Shown one piece after another: positions 47,469 through 57,172 of a DNA stretch of 64,000 nt. Source of the stretch: Allocoleopsis franciscana PCC 7113 (GTDB lineage Bacteria > Cyanobacteriota > Cyanobacteriia > Cyanobacteriales > Coleofasciculaceae). The translations under genes were made by a program, and so were the position numbers. The DNA is taken from the NCBI RefSeq assembly GCF_000317515.1, contig NC_019738.1:1277501-1341500 (forward strand). Direction: 5' to 3'. The notes under the pieces are model-generated. The model was not told the DNA's origin, did no database searches, and saw only the letters and a list, made by a program, of their open reading frames with translations. The number at the start of each line of letters is the position of its first letter. Within the stretch, counting starts at the first letter, position 1.

Positions 47469-48953
47469 CTAAGATTTTCTGCCTTTGAGCAAATACGTGG
47501 TCATCTCGCCTTTGCCTTTGACTGGAATGATACCTCGCTCTTCAAAAATAAATTGGTCTCGTAATCGTTCATAGGTTTGTGCCGTAACTTGGATAGTACC
47601 AGGAATGCCGAGAGATTCCATCCGACTCGCAGTATTGACGGTATCACCCCACAGATCGTAACTGAATTTTTTGAGTCCAATCACGCCCGCGACAACTGAA
47701 CCCGAATTGATCCCAATTCGCATTTTAAAGGATTCACCCGTTTCAGCATTGACCTGAGTCAGGGATTGTTGCATATCAAGAGCCATTTGGGCGATCGCAC
47801 TGGTATGATCCGGTCGGGGCATGGGGAGACCGGCGACTACCATATAGGCATCACCAATGGTTTTAATTTTCTCTAAATCATGTTTCTCCGCAAGTTTATC
47901 AAACCCTGAGAAAATCACATTCAAAACCTCAACTAACTCTTTTGCCGAGCGTCGGTTTGAAAACTCAGTAAAACCAACGAGGTCAGCAAATAAAACACTC
48001 ACTTCTTCAAAACTATCAGCAATCGTGCTTGGCTCCAGTTTCAATCGTTCGGCAATGGGTTTCGGTAAAATATTGAGTAGCAAATTTTCTGTTTGTTCCT
48101 GTTGGTAGTGCAGTGCTTCTTGCGCTACCTTGCGCTCAGTAATATCCGATTGAATCCCGACAAAATGCGTGAGGTTGCCCTCTGCATCATAGATGGGTGA
48201 AACACTTAACTCATTCCAGAACAGTGTCCCATTTTTACGATAATTGGATAATATAACCTTGCAGCCCTTCCCTTCTCGGATTGCCTCGCGGAGTTCATTG
48301 AGGGCCGGTTGATCGGTGTCTTTTCCTTGCAGAAAACGACAGTTTCGTCCCACTACTTCTTCAGCCTGGTAGCCCGTTAGTCGCTCAAAGGCCGGATTGA
48401 CGTAAGTAATGGGCATGTCAGGCTTTCTGGCATCAGCGATGACAATACCATCACTACTTGCGGCGATCGCTTGGTTTGAGAGTCGCAGTTCCTCTTCTTT
48501 TTGCTGACGTTCCCTAATCTCCGCTTGCAGTCTTTTATTTTGCTCAACCAGGCTACAATTTAGGTTCCGGATCGTTAAGTGAGTCGTAATCCGCGCTTTC
48601 AAGACTTCTTCCTGAATCGGCTTAGTGATATAGTCTACTGCCCCGACATTAAAACCTTTGACTTTATCTTCTGTATCAGAAAGCGCTGTCATAAAAATGA
48701 CTGGAATGTCTTGGCTTGCCTCATTCGCTTTTAGACGACGGCAGATTTCAAACCCATCAATTCCCGGCATCATCACATCTAAAAGAATGAGATCGGGATG
48801 TGATTCTTCGACAATCTGAAGAGCAATTTTGCCATTCTGCGCCACTAAGACGGTAAAATCAGAATCACTCAAAAAAAAGAACAGCAAATCCAATGTATCT
48901 GGGTTGTCGTCAACAATTAAAATGACGCCTTTTTCGTCACTGCCAAGGCTCAT
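47469..48953 (-). CDS. REC-LOV-class III adenylate cyclase (blue-light type)
   Basis: 494 residues in three modules. Receiver about 10-125 with phosphoacceptor D59 in LILLDVMMPG. LOV domain about 160-285: the signature GRNCRFLQG has the photoactive Cys C205, followed by NYRKNGTLFWN and FVGIQSDIT, all canonical flavin contacts. Cyclase about 310-490: FADLVGF and GDAYMV metal Asp, LEKIKTIGDAY Lys for adenine, DLWGDTVNTASRM Asp/Arg and GIPGTIQVT. The set strongly predicts blue-light-controlled cAMP production. It resembles mPAC of Microcoleus (established). The receiver adds phosphorylation input. Confidence 0.93.
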   Translation of the reverse strand: MSLGSDEKGVILIVDDNPDTLDLLFFFLSDSDFTVLVAQNGKIALQIVEESHPDLILLDVMMPGIDGFEICRRLKANEASQDIPVIFMTALSDTEDKVKGFNVGAVDYITKPIQEEVLKARITTHLTIRNLNCSLVEQNKRLQAEIRERQQKEEELRLSNQAIAASSDGIVIADARKPDMPITYVNPAFERLTGYQAEEVVGRNCRFLQGKDTDQPALNELREAIREGKGCKVILSNYRKNGTLFWNELSVSPIYDAEGNLTHFVGIQSDITERKVAQEALHYQQEQTENLLLNILPKPIAERLKLEPSTIADSFEEVSVLFADLVGFTEFSNRRSAKELVEVLNVIFSGFDKLAEKHDLEKIKTIGDAYMVVAGLPMPRPDHTSAIAQMALDMQQSLTQVNAETGESFKMRIGINSGSVVAGVIGLKKFSYDLWGDTVNTASRMESLGIPGTIQVTAQTYERLRDQFIFEERGIIPVKGKGEMTTYLLKGRKS

Positions 48954-49261
48954 TTATCAGTTCCTCTATAATCTTTGGACAACCTAACAGATTCTTCTTT
49001 CCTGAGACGCTGACACTCGCAACAGCGTACTCCAGAACCAAAGGCATAAATCTTGTATCCAACTGCACTGCTAAAGCTACAGGTTCAAGAAAAGCTCCCT
49101 GATAGGATCTATGATAGCTAGCTCCATCTGACGCGAGGTAAGTCCCCACCCCCAATTTATGGCTGCCAGTTTTGTCCAAATTACTTTCAGCCAACCGCTG
49201 ACGCTGGCGTTTCCACTTGAGACAAGTCTGCCAATCGACTGATAATGAATCAATTGACAAC

Positions 49262-49290
49262 AAAAAAGACAGAAGATTTTTGTTCTTCTG
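49262..49290 (-). terminator. tRNA-Arg terminator
   Basis: Minus strand: CAGAAGA, ACAAAAA loop, TCTTCTG, then TC and TTTTTT, just after the tRNA. Confidence 0.8.
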
Positions 49291-49300
49291 CCTTCTGGGA

Positions 49301-49374
49301 CGGGCTAGGAGGGATTCGAACCCCCGACACCGTGGTCCGTAGCCACGTGCTCTAGTCCACTGAGCTACAAGCCC
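49301..49374 (-). tRNA. tRNA-Arg (anticodon ACG)
   Basis: 74 nt on the minus strand. The anticodon stem CGTGG/CCACG encloses CTACGGA with anticodon ACG at 49340-49338. The TCGGGGGTTCGAATCCC T arm and GTAGCTCAG D arm are canonical. The acceptor stem has one T-T mismatch; the CCA end is not encoded (discriminator G). Confidence 0.95.
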
Positions 49375-49434
49375 TTGATGGAGTCACTTGTTTAAGTCAC
49401 CCACCGATTAATAATCGTAACACACCTAACTCAA

Positions 49435-49947
49435 ATGCAGCAAGAAAATTTTTCAACTCAACCCCTGACTCATTTAGATTCTCACGGTCAAGCCCAAATG
49501 GTGGATGTTTCCGGCAAGGTAGCCACCCGGCGTCAGGCGATCGCCGCCGCCCAAGTTAGGATGCAAACCGCTACGTTTGAAGCGATTGAAGCGGGTAATG
49601 CTCCTAAAGGGGATGTCCTCGGAACCGCAAGACTGGCGGGCATTATGGCAGCTAAACAAACCGCCCAATTGATTCCCCTGTGCCATCCCTTACCCCTGCA
49701 TAAAGTAGAAGTGCAACTCACTCCCGATCCCCAACTACCCGGATATCAGATTCAGGCGTCCGTCACCACCAAAGCCGAAACGGGTGTGGAAATGGAAGCG
49801 CTGACAGCCGTTTCCGTTGCAGCCCTCACTCTGTATGACATGGCAAAAGCTTTGGAAAAGTCCATCCAGATTGAATCGATTCGCCTATTGCAGAAGACAG
49901 GCGGCAAGTCAGGGGATTACCTCCTTGAGGAGGATGTTGTCAGTTAG
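49435..49947 (+). CDS. moaC: cyclic pyranopterin monophosphate synthase
   Basis: Makes cyclic pyranopterin monophosphate in molybdenum cofactor synthesis, together with MoaA. 170 residues, typical. Motifs: [81 protein letters not shown], all conserved. ATG at 49435. moaA is not adjacent. Confidence 0.97.
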   Translation: MQQENFSTQPLTHLDSHGQAQMVDVSGKVATRRQAIAAAQVRMQTATFEAIEAGNAPKGDVLGTARLAGIMAAKQTAQLIPLCHPLPLHKVEVQLTPDPQLPGYQIQASVTTKAETGVEMEALTAVSVAALTLYDMAKALEKSIQIESIRLLQKTGGKSGDYLLEEDVVS

Positions 49948-50010
49948 AGGCGTAGAATTAAGCTAGTGGCTAGAAATGACCACTAAACCCTGACCACTGA
50001 CAGCTATACT

Positions 50011-50283
50011 ATGCCTCCTCGTTGGCCTCGCAAACCCGATCGCAATGACCCAGACTATCGCCGCTTAGATGACCGGATGAACTTTGCCGTGCATGTGGCT
50101 CTTTTTGCGGCTTTTAACTCTGGGATTTGGTTTTTTAGAACCCTGTATCATACCAACTGGAGTTGGGCGGCATGGGTGACTGGAACTTGGGCATTGATTT
50201 TGCTAGCCCATGCAATTTATATCTTTGCGATCGCCAATTATTCCCTCGTACCGTCCAAAGATAGTCCCACAAAATCTTCCTAA
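50011..50283 (+). CDS. 2TM domain protein
   Basis: 90 residues with two transmembrane helices (about 24-46 and 57-78) and a basic, Pro-rich start (MPPRWPRKPDRNDPDYRRLDDRMNFAVHVALFAAFNSG). Matches the 2TM domain pattern common in cyanobacteria. Function unknown. Follows moaC by 63 bases and may be cotranscribed with it. Confidence 0.8.
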   Translation: MPPRWPRKPDRNDPDYRRLDDRMNFAVHVALFAAFNSGIWFFRTLYHTNWSWAAWVTGTWALILLAHAIYIFAIANYSLVPSKDSPTKSS

Positions 50284-50360
50284 AGTTCAACCGACCTCAT
50301 TCAATGCCCCCTTAGTATTGATCACACAGGCATCGACATCCGTAGAATTGGTTAATTCCT

Positions 50361-50669
50361 ATGCGTCAAACCAACACAACAGAATCCATCGAAGCCCTCG
50401 CGGCTGAGATTGGGGAAAACATTTACATCGATATTGCCAAGTGGCACCTTTACTTGAGGGATGCCCATCTGCATACCACTTTGGCAGAACGAGTCTATCC
50501 CTTACTCACCAATAACACCCTAGAAGAAAGGGAAGTCCTCCGCATTCTAGAAGATATTTCTGTTCAGTTGGGGGGCGGGAAGCGGCAAGTTCCGTTAATT
50601 GACCTACTCCCTACAAGCTGTCAGGTTAACTTAATGGATCTACTCGAAGAGTATCAGCGTAACCTCTGA
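50361..50669 (+). CDS. DUF3181 family protein
   Basis: 102 residues, helical: TESIEALAAEIGENIYIDIAKWHLYLRDAHLHTTLAERVYPLL and EREVLRILEDISVQLGGGKRQVPLIDLLP. Matches the cyanobacterial DUF3181 family. Function unknown; soluble, no signal. Same strand as the 2TM gene. Confidence 0.88.
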   Translation: MRQTNTTESIEALAAEIGENIYIDIAKWHLYLRDAHLHTTLAERVYPLLTNNTLEEREVLRILEDISVQLGGGKRQVPLIDLLPTSCQVNLMDLLEEYQRNL

Positions 50670-50741
50670 CCTCCAATTTTGAGTTTTATTTCATCCTTTT
50701 TCGTTCAAAAGTTTTTAACTAGTCGATTAAGGAAAATCAGC

Positions 50742-51179
50742 CTAAGCCTCTAACTCTTTGAGTACTTTTTCCCCCCACCAAGCATTCTCCCAGGGGGGCA
50801 TATTTTTGGGGCAAGCCACTAAGGCTGTTTGAGATTCCAGCAAATACTGTTCTAAACTAGCGAGCTCATCGGCTAACTGATTGTCATCTAATATTTCCTC
50901 TCTAATGAACAGTTGGGCAAGCTCATCGGCTAAGTGTTCGTCATCCAACCAACTTTCATCTCCTGTTTCACTCTCAGAAGACCAATTGGGAAATACTCTA
51001 AAATCGGTTTGAGAGAATAAAGATTTTTTGGTGTTGAACGTTTTTTCGTCTAAGGTTTCAGGAGAAATTTGTGAGTTATAAAAATTGCTGGAATCAAAAG
51101 CTGCCATGTCTGTAACCGGGATTGCTTGACTGTTTAAATCTACAATTTTTAGCCCTATATCTGCCCTGGAATAGGTCAT
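50742..51179 (-). CDS. acidic unknown protein
   Basis: 145 residues, Asp/Glu rich. Repeated DDExLADELAxL motifs (about residues 80-110: DDEHLADELAQLF and DDNQLADELASLEQYL) form a helical acidic stretch; the end WENAWWGEKVLKELEA has two Trp. No family recognised. Convergent with the DUF3181 gene; next to murJ on the same strand with about 130 bases between. Confidence 0.6.
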   Translation of the reverse strand: MTYSRADIGLKIVDLNSQAIPVTDMAAFDSSNFYNSQISPETLDEKTFNTKKSLFSQTDFRVFPNWSSESETGDESWLDDEHLADELAQLFIREEILDDNQLADELASLEQYLLESQTALVACPKNMPPWENAWWGEKVLKELEA

Positions 51180-51313
51180 AAAAATAGGTGATATTTAAAA
51201 CCTAAACAAGTGATTTCCAAGACAAGCTAGGGCGAACCCGATCAACATTAGAGGTGATTTGAATCACCAGTAGTAGACAGGAAGTTCAGCTCCATGCCCA
51301 CTGGATGAATCAT

Positions 51314-52912
51314 TCACCTCCCCAACTTCCGGCGTAGACGAGAGGCAAACATATCCACCTCTGGTAAATTGAGCCGTGTGGCAATCAGAGCAAAGACACC
51401 TAAGCCCACAATTCCAGATAAACTCAATTGCACCAGTCCAACCAACAATCCTTGAGCAGTCCAAACTTGCTGAATACCCCAATTGACTCCCCAACTGGCA
51501 AACCCTGCCACAACGCTGCCAGCAATTAAACCCAGGATCGGTAAGCTCCATTCTCCCAACGGTAAGCCCCGGAGTTTGCGATTTAATAGCCAGAGCAGCG
51601 CGATTGTTGAGGTGAAATTCACGCCTACAGTAGCCAAAATCAAACCGGGCGCACCGAAACGCTGCACGAGAACGTAATCCAGCACGGCGTTGAGCAAGAT
51701 ATTGATGATACTAATGCGAAACGGCGTCTCACCATCGCCCAAAGCATAAAACACCCGCACCAAGACATCCCGTGCCAAGTAGACAAACATCCCAATCCCG
51801 TAGGCTACCAGCAAGGAAGCAACGAGCTCTGAAGCTTGGCTCTGGAAGGCTCCACGTTGATAAACCACTTGTACGATGGGAACCGCCAACGTCATCATCA
51901 AGGCACCCAAAGGCAACATGGTAATGGCGGTAAGGAGTAATCCCTGACGAATGCGCTGCTTGAGTTCAGGCCAATTTTCGGGAGCGGCAAGCCGGGAGAA
52001 GGTTGGCAGCAACGGCACTAAAATCATATTGGAAATAATTCCCAGTGGCGTTTGCACTAATAACCCTGCATAGCTGATTGCCGCCGCAGCGCCGGGGATG
52101 GCAGAGGCAAAAAACAAATCGGTGTATAGGTTAATCTGCAACATTCCGGAGGAAAGAGTGGCTGGCCCCATGATTTTGAGCACATCAGTCACGCCTGGTT
52201 GCTTCCAATTCAACCGCAGGCGTAACGTCCCTAAACCCGCCCGCCACTGAGCCACCACTTGCACTAACCACTGTAAGATGGCTCCACTGACTGTACCCCA
52301 TGCCAAAACCATGCCGCCCAACATGACGTATTTGGGGGCGGTAATTTGACTGCCCAGTTGTAAGGCTAAAATCCCAATTCCGCCAATCACCGTGATGCTG
52401 GAAAATAAAGGACTCACCGAAGGAAGCCAGTACATGTCAGCGGCGTTGAGGGTGCCGAAGCCAATCCCGATGAGTCCGGCAAGGACAGCCATCGGAGCCA
52501 TGATTTGCAATTGTTGGATGGCGATCGCCCGGACTTGGGGTGTTAACCCAGGCCCGATCAAGTCGATGAAGACGCCGGAAAATAGAACCAGAACCAGGAC
52601 AACGAGCAGTAAAATCGCTCCCACGAAGGTTGTGATGGTTTCGACAATGGGAGCGGCTTCCGAGCGATCGCGCTTAGCCAAGACACTCACAATCGCGCTG
52701 TGAAATGGGCCATTGATCCCACCCAGTAAAATCAACAAAAAGCCCGGAATCACGTAGGCGTAGCTGTAAGCATCAACCGCTGGCCCGACCCCAAAAGCCG
52801 CCGCGATCGCTTGCTGACGCACCAATCCAAAAACTTTACTAATCAGGGTGGCAACCGCCACGATGCCGGCAATTCCGGATAGGGAACGAGCGGTCTTCTG
52901 GGTTTTCGACAC
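51314..52912 (-). CDS. murJ: lipid II flippase MurJ
   Basis: Flips the peptidoglycan precursor lipid II across the plasma membrane. 532 residues with about 14 helices. The start SGIAGIVAVATLISKVFGLVRQQAIAAAFGVGPAVDAYSYAY is the MviN signature; GPFHSAIVSVLAKRDRS and AFYALGDGETPFRISIINILLNAVLDYVL follow. Basic C-terminus. Firm assignment. Confidence 0.95.
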   Translation of the reverse strand: MSKTQKTARSLSGIAGIVAVATLISKVFGLVRQQAIAAAFGVGPAVDAYSYAYVIPGFLLILLGGINGPFHSAIVSVLAKRDRSEAAPIVETITTFVGAILLLVVLVLVLFSGVFIDLIGPGLTPQVRAIAIQQLQIMAPMAVLAGLIGIGFGTLNAADMYWLPSVSPLFSSITVIGGIGILALQLGSQITAPKYVMLGGMVLAWGTVSGAILQWLVQVVAQWRAGLGTLRLRLNWKQPGVTDVLKIMGPATLSSGMLQINLYTDLFFASAIPGAAAAISYAGLLVQTPLGIISNMILVPLLPTFSRLAAPENWPELKQRIRQGLLLTAITMLPLGALMMTLAVPIVQVVYQRGAFQSQASELVASLLVAYGIGMFVYLARDVLVRVFYALGDGETPFRISIINILLNAVLDYVLVQRFGAPGLILATVGVNFTSTIALLWLLNRKLRGLPLGEWSLPILGLIAGSVVAGFASWGVNWGIQQVWTAQGLLVGLVQLSLSGIVGLGVFALIATRLNLPEVDMFASRLRRKLGR

Positions 52913-53112
52913 AAATAATTATTAATTACTTCAGGAATCATAATATTCAATTCTGAATTTTATCCAACAATCTGGAGTCTTTTTTCCTGGGGCGGATGGG
53001 CGCATCACACTTCCATGCAGGCACGACTCAACGAAAATGTAATACAGTCCAAAACTCAAACGGCTAACTAAGATCAGTAGCAAGCGGTAGCCCTAGTTAA
53101 AAACGCAATCAG

Positions 53113-56100
53113 ATGACTCGCTTAAACCTGGACGACTTCGCCAAGCAAATACAAGATTGGTGCCAACGCCTAGCCCAACTGCAACAACTGACAGGTGAAT
53201 CACCTTCAACGCCACAACAGCAGGAAATTATCCTAACAGCCGTTGAAGGACTCAGTACCGCCTTTGAAGAACTGCAAGTCGCTAACGAGGAACTGTATCA
53301 GCAGCATGAGAAGTTATTAATGACTCAACAGGCTTTAATCGCAGAACGTCAGCGCTACCAGCAATTGTTTGAGTTTGCACCTGATGCTTACCTAGTAACC
53401 GATGTCAATGGGGTGATTCAAGAAGCCAACCGTGCTGCCGCCACACGACTCAACCATTCGCAACAGTTCTTGGTCGGCAAGCCGTTAGCTTGTTACGTTG
53501 TTAAGGAAGAGCGTCGAGCCTTTCGGAATCAACTCAATCAGCTGCGTCAGGTGGAGGGGGTGCAGGAATGGGAGGTGAGCTTGCGATCGCCCGATCAAAC
53601 GCCCCTGATTACTGCCCTGAGGGTAGGGACAATCCAGTCTCCGGAAGGTCAGCCAATGGGTTTCCGTTGGCTGATGCGCGATATTACAGAACACAAGCGG
53701 ATAGAGTTAGAGCTACGGCAAGCTCATGAACGCTTGCATCTGGCTGCCAACGCTTTGGATGGTATTATCTACGACTGGAACGTTGAAAATGGCACCGTTG
53801 ACAGGACACAAGGTCTGGTTGAGGTTTTAGGCTATCGTCCGGAAGAAGCGCAACCGACCCTTGATTGGTGGACTCAGTTTATCCATCCCGATGATCGACA
53901 GCCTGTTCGTCAGGTGATTTCCAACGCCCTCGCCAACAGCAGTGCTTTTGACACCGAATATCGGATTCGCGACAAAAACTATCAGTACCTGCATATTTGG
54001 GATAGAGGACAGATTATCAGAAATGCCAGTGGGCGGGCTGTGCGTGTCGTTGGTAGTACCTTGAACATTAGCGGTCGCAAACAAGCCGAGGAACAAGCCC
54101 AACAAAGTGCGGCTGAAATTCGTCAAATCTTTAACATGTTACCCAGTTTGGTCTGGAAGTTTTGCCCTACCCGATTCCAGTTTGTCTATATCAGTGATAT
54201 GATGGCTGAACTCAGTGGCATTTCCAGAGAGGCATTCTTGGAGAATCCTCAAATTTGGGATGACCGAGTTGACTTAGGAAATGAGTCGCAAGAGGCGCTC
54301 AGAATCTCTTGGGAAGCCATTCGTAAAGGCGAATCCTACCGAGTTATTTATCGGTTTCACACCCTTCACCGAGGAGTTCGATGGTTTGAAGTGATCGGGC
54401 GAGCGGTTGATGAGGAGGGCGTACTGTATTACTACGGCAGCACCACAGATATCACCGAGTGCAAGCAAGCAGAAGAATCCTTGCACAGGCTGAACCAAGA
54501 ATTAGAAAATCGAGTCAAAGAGCGCACATCTGAGCTAGAACAGCTCAATCACCAACTCCTTGCAGAGATTGCTGAACGCATGAGCGTTGAGGCAGCACTC
54601 CATCAACGGGAACAGGAATATCGAGCCTTGGTGGAACATGCACCTGATATTATTGAGCGGTTTGACCCACAAGGGCGTCATCTTTATGTCAACCCCGCCA
54701 TTGAAAGCGTTACAGGTAAACCACCGAATGAGTTTATTGGCAAAACCAATCGAGAACTCGGTATCTCAGAACCCAATTTAGCAATTTGGGAGCAGGCGTT
54801 AAGTAGGGTTTTTCAGACGGGAGAGGAACAACAATTTGAGTTTAGCTTAGTCACCGCCCAAGGACTGAAGTATTACCAAACCCGCTTAGTCCCTGAAATG
54901 GAGACGGATGGTAATTTGATTTCTGTATTGGGAATGACGCGGGACATCACCGATCATAAGCTGGCGATTGAGGCACTGCGGGAGAGTGAAGATGGGTTCC
55001 GTCAGTTGACCGAAAATATCAATGAAGTCTTTTGGATGGTTACCCCCGATTTCAGCGAAAGATTATACATTAGCCCTGCCTATGAGCAGATATGGGGTCG
55101 CTCATGCCAGAGTTTGTACGACCAGTCTAATTCTTGGAGTGAGGCTGTCCATTCTGAAGATCGAGAGTTCCTGATAGGCAAGCAGGAGCAAGAGTCTCGT
55201 GGTGAGGTTACTGATGTGGAGTATCGGATTGTGCGACCGGATGGGTCAATGCGTTGGATACGCGATCGCGCCTTTCCCATCTATGATGCACAAGGTCAAG
55301 TTTACCGCATCGCTGGAATTGCCGAGGATATTACCTGCCGCAAACAGGCGGAACTAGAAAGTTATAAGGTACTGCAACGAGAGAGGGAACTGAGTATGCT
55401 CAAGTCCAGCTTTGTTGCTATGACTTCCCATGAGTTCCGCACTCCTCTAACGGCGATTTCCTCTTCTACTGACTTGTTAGAGCGTTACCGGAACCGCTTG
55501 TCAGAAGAGAAACAACAAGCTCATCTCCATCGCATTAAATCCGCTGTTCTACGAATGACTCAGATGTTGAATGATATCCTGCTGATGAGTGAAGCGGAAG
55601 CCGGGAAACTGCAATTCAACCCTGCACCGTTGAATTTAGTACAATTTTGTCGTCATTTAGTAGAAGATGTCCAACCCACTGCCAAAGAACAGCAGGTGAT
55701 TCATTTTACCTATCGCAGCGACGGCACTATTGCCGGACAAGATAGCGATGAAATCAAGCAGAAAAGATTCGATTTTCTCTCTGGTTTGGCTTTATGGGAT
55801 GAGAAACTGTTACGGCAGATTCTGGGCAATTTGCTCTCGAATGCCCTGAAGTATTCTCCAGAAGGCGGTACTGTCCAGTTTGACCTCACGGCTAAAAATG
55901 ACCGAGTAATCTTTCAAATTCAAGACCAAGGAATTGGCATTCCCCCCGCCGATCAATCCCGCTTGTTTGAAGCCTTTCATCGTGCGAATAATGTCGGTAC
56001 GATTCAGGGAACGGGATTAGGATTGGCAATTGTTAAACAATGCCTGGATTTACATCGAGGTGAGATTACGTTTACCAGTGAAGTCGGCAAAGGTACGAGG

Positions 56101-56127
56101 TTTATCATCACCTTGCCCTTATCCTAA
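53113..56127 (+). CDS. PAS-rich sensor histidine kinase
   Basis: 1004 residues, no membrane helix, so cytoplasmic. Five PAS domains begin near residues 83, 200, 338, 510 and 630, with a coiled coil (EELQVANEELYQQHEKLL) before the first. HisKA: H773 in FVAMTSHEFRTPLTAIS. HATPase about 870-1000: QDQGIGIPPADQSRLF and GTGLGLAIVKQCLD. No receiver; ends with HATPase. Signals unknown. Single gene, separated from murJ by a promoter region. Confidence 0.93.
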   Translation: MTRLNLDDFAKQIQDWCQRLAQLQQLTGESPSTPQQQEIILTAVEGLSTAFEELQVANEELYQQHEKLLMTQQALIAERQRYQQLFEFAPDAYLVTDVNGVIQEANRAAATRLNHSQQFLVGKPLACYVVKEERRAFRNQLNQLRQVEGVQEWEVSLRSPDQTPLITALRVGTIQSPEGQPMGFRWLMRDITEHKRIELELRQAHERLHLAANALDGIIYDWNVENGTVDRTQGLVEVLGYRPEEAQPTLDWWTQFIHPDDRQPVRQVISNALANSSAFDTEYRIRDKNYQYLHIWDRGQIIRNASGRAVRVVGSTLNISGRKQAEEQAQQSAAEIRQIFNMLPSLVWKFCPTRFQFVYISDMMAELSGISREAFLENPQIWDDRVDLGNESQEALRISWEAIRKGESYRVIYRFHTLHRGVRWFEVIGRAVDEEGVLYYYGSTTDITECKQAEESLHRLNQELENRVKERTSELEQLNHQLLAEIAERMSVEAALHQREQEYRALVEHAPDIIERFDPQGRHLYVNPAIESVTGKPPNEFIGKTNRELGISEPNLAIWEQALSRVFQTGEEQQFEFSLVTAQGLKYYQTRLVPEMETDGNLISVLGMTRDITDHKLAIEALRESEDGFRQLTENINEVFWMVTPDFSERLYISPAYEQIWGRSCQSLYDQSNSWSEAVHSEDREFLIGKQEQESRGEVTDVEYRIVRPDGSMRWIRDRAFPIYDAQGQVYRIAGIAEDITCRKQAELESYKVLQRERELSMLKSSFVAMTSHEFRTPLTAISSSTDLLERYRNRLSEEKQQAHLHRIKSAVLRMTQMLNDILLMSEAEAGKLQFNPAPLNLVQFCRHLVEDVQPTAKEQQVIHFTYRSDGTIAGQDSDEIKQKRFDFLSGLALWDEKLLRQILGNLLSNALKYSPEGGTVQFDLTAKNDRVIFQIQDQGIGIPPADQSRLFEAFHRANNVGTIQGTGLGLAIVKQCLDLHRGEITFTSEVGKGTRFIITLPLS

Positions 56128-56159
56128 TTATTATTATTATTTGCAGCGTGCAGGTCTGC

Positions 56160-56543
56160 TTAATCCGTTACCTTCCATTCTTCAAGAGTTGCAATCCCAA
56201 CCCTGAGGTAAGAGTGACTCAAAAACTCTCTCATCTCTTCCTTCCATCCAGCTTGCAAAGCACTCAGAAACCGTTCTCGGCGTTTTCCGGGAATAGCCGC
56301 TGTGACGAATGCTTTTTGTTCTGCCTCAGTTGCAGTCGGGTGGGTTTCCTTCAATTGCTCAAGCAGTTTCTGAATTTCCATTGCTGCTTCGGCGAGAGTT
56401 TGTTTTTGCCAGGATAGTGCCTTGTGCAGTTCTTCCCGCAACAGTTTGCTGAGAACTTGGGTATCCGTTTCTCTCAGCATTTCGGAAGTTTGAAGGTGGC
56501 TAATAGAATTTCTATATATAGATTTGTCGGGTTTTACTCTCAT
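56160..56543 (-). CDS. stand-alone domain common at the end of cyanobacterial pentapeptide or TIR/effector proteins
   Basis: 127 residues from the ATG at 56543, which has AAAGGA 9 bases upstream; ten more codons upstream are less likely. Central EIQKLLEQLKETHPTATEAEQKAFVTAAI, then RRERFLSALQAGWKEEMREFLSHSYLRVGIATLEEWK. This block is known from my memory of effector-associated tails in cyanobacterial pentapeptide and signalling proteins. Here it is encoded alone. Function unknown. Confidence 0.65.
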   Translation of the reverse strand: MRVKPDKSIYRNSISHLQTSEMLRETDTQVLSKLLREELHKALSWQKQTLAEAAMEIQKLLEQLKETHPTATEAEQKAFVTAAIPGKRRERFLSALQAGWKEEMREFLSHSYLRVGIATLEEWKVTD

Positions 56544-56573
56544 GGCAAAAGTTCCTTTAGACTGCCATTGCAA

Positions 56574-57172
56574 ATTACAATAAAACGTTGGCAGAGGAAT
56601 ATCGTGGAGGTTCTCTACAGGTTATATCCTCTGTTGCTGTCTTCGCTTCGACTTTAGATGATTAGATGAAACCCTGATGGAGGCTGTCGTAGGCTTGTTC
56701 TATTGGCACACTCAGACTTCTCGATTAACCCCAGCCGTTTATGGGCAAATTCTAGCGCTTTCAACCTTTTTTTGTGCCTGTATTTGAGTCATTTAAATGA
56801 CCCGTATAGGTTGAGGTATTTTCAGCTTGTTTTACAGGACAAATCATAAAGTGGCTGAACTGAAGCCTTATGTTTTGTAACTCCCTGCTCATCGGCTGTA
56901 GTCTGTGGTTTATGGCAGATCAAGAGCAAGTTAGCACTCTATTTAAGAGTATCACGATTGTTGTCTTACTAGATAAAGTTGTAATACACAATACATATAA
57001 CAAAAGGCAGATGGCAGATGGGATGCAGATTGACGGCTGAAGGTTTCAGGATTTGGCGAGAGTCAAGAGTTGCCTTGGCGACGGCTATAACGGAGAGTCG
57101 CTCTTTCATAACAATACGCTTTGCGCGATCGCTCTTTCCCAACCGCACCAGCTTCGGTGGTAAATTATCCTT
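56574..57172. other. intergenic region before sfsA
   Basis: About 600 bases with degenerate GGCAGATGGCAGATGG repeats near 57004-57030. No supportable gene. Holds the sfsA promoter. Confidence 0.4.
57004..57030. repeat. short tandem repeats (GGCAGAT type)
   Basis: Degenerate heptamer repeats upstream of sfsA. Confidence 0.4.

Noticed and set aside
48937-49263. 108-residue minus-strand reading frame upstream of the LOV cyclase
   Set aside because: Starts with TTG inside the tRNA terminator, has no family resemblance and overlaps the cyclase start; probably not a gene.
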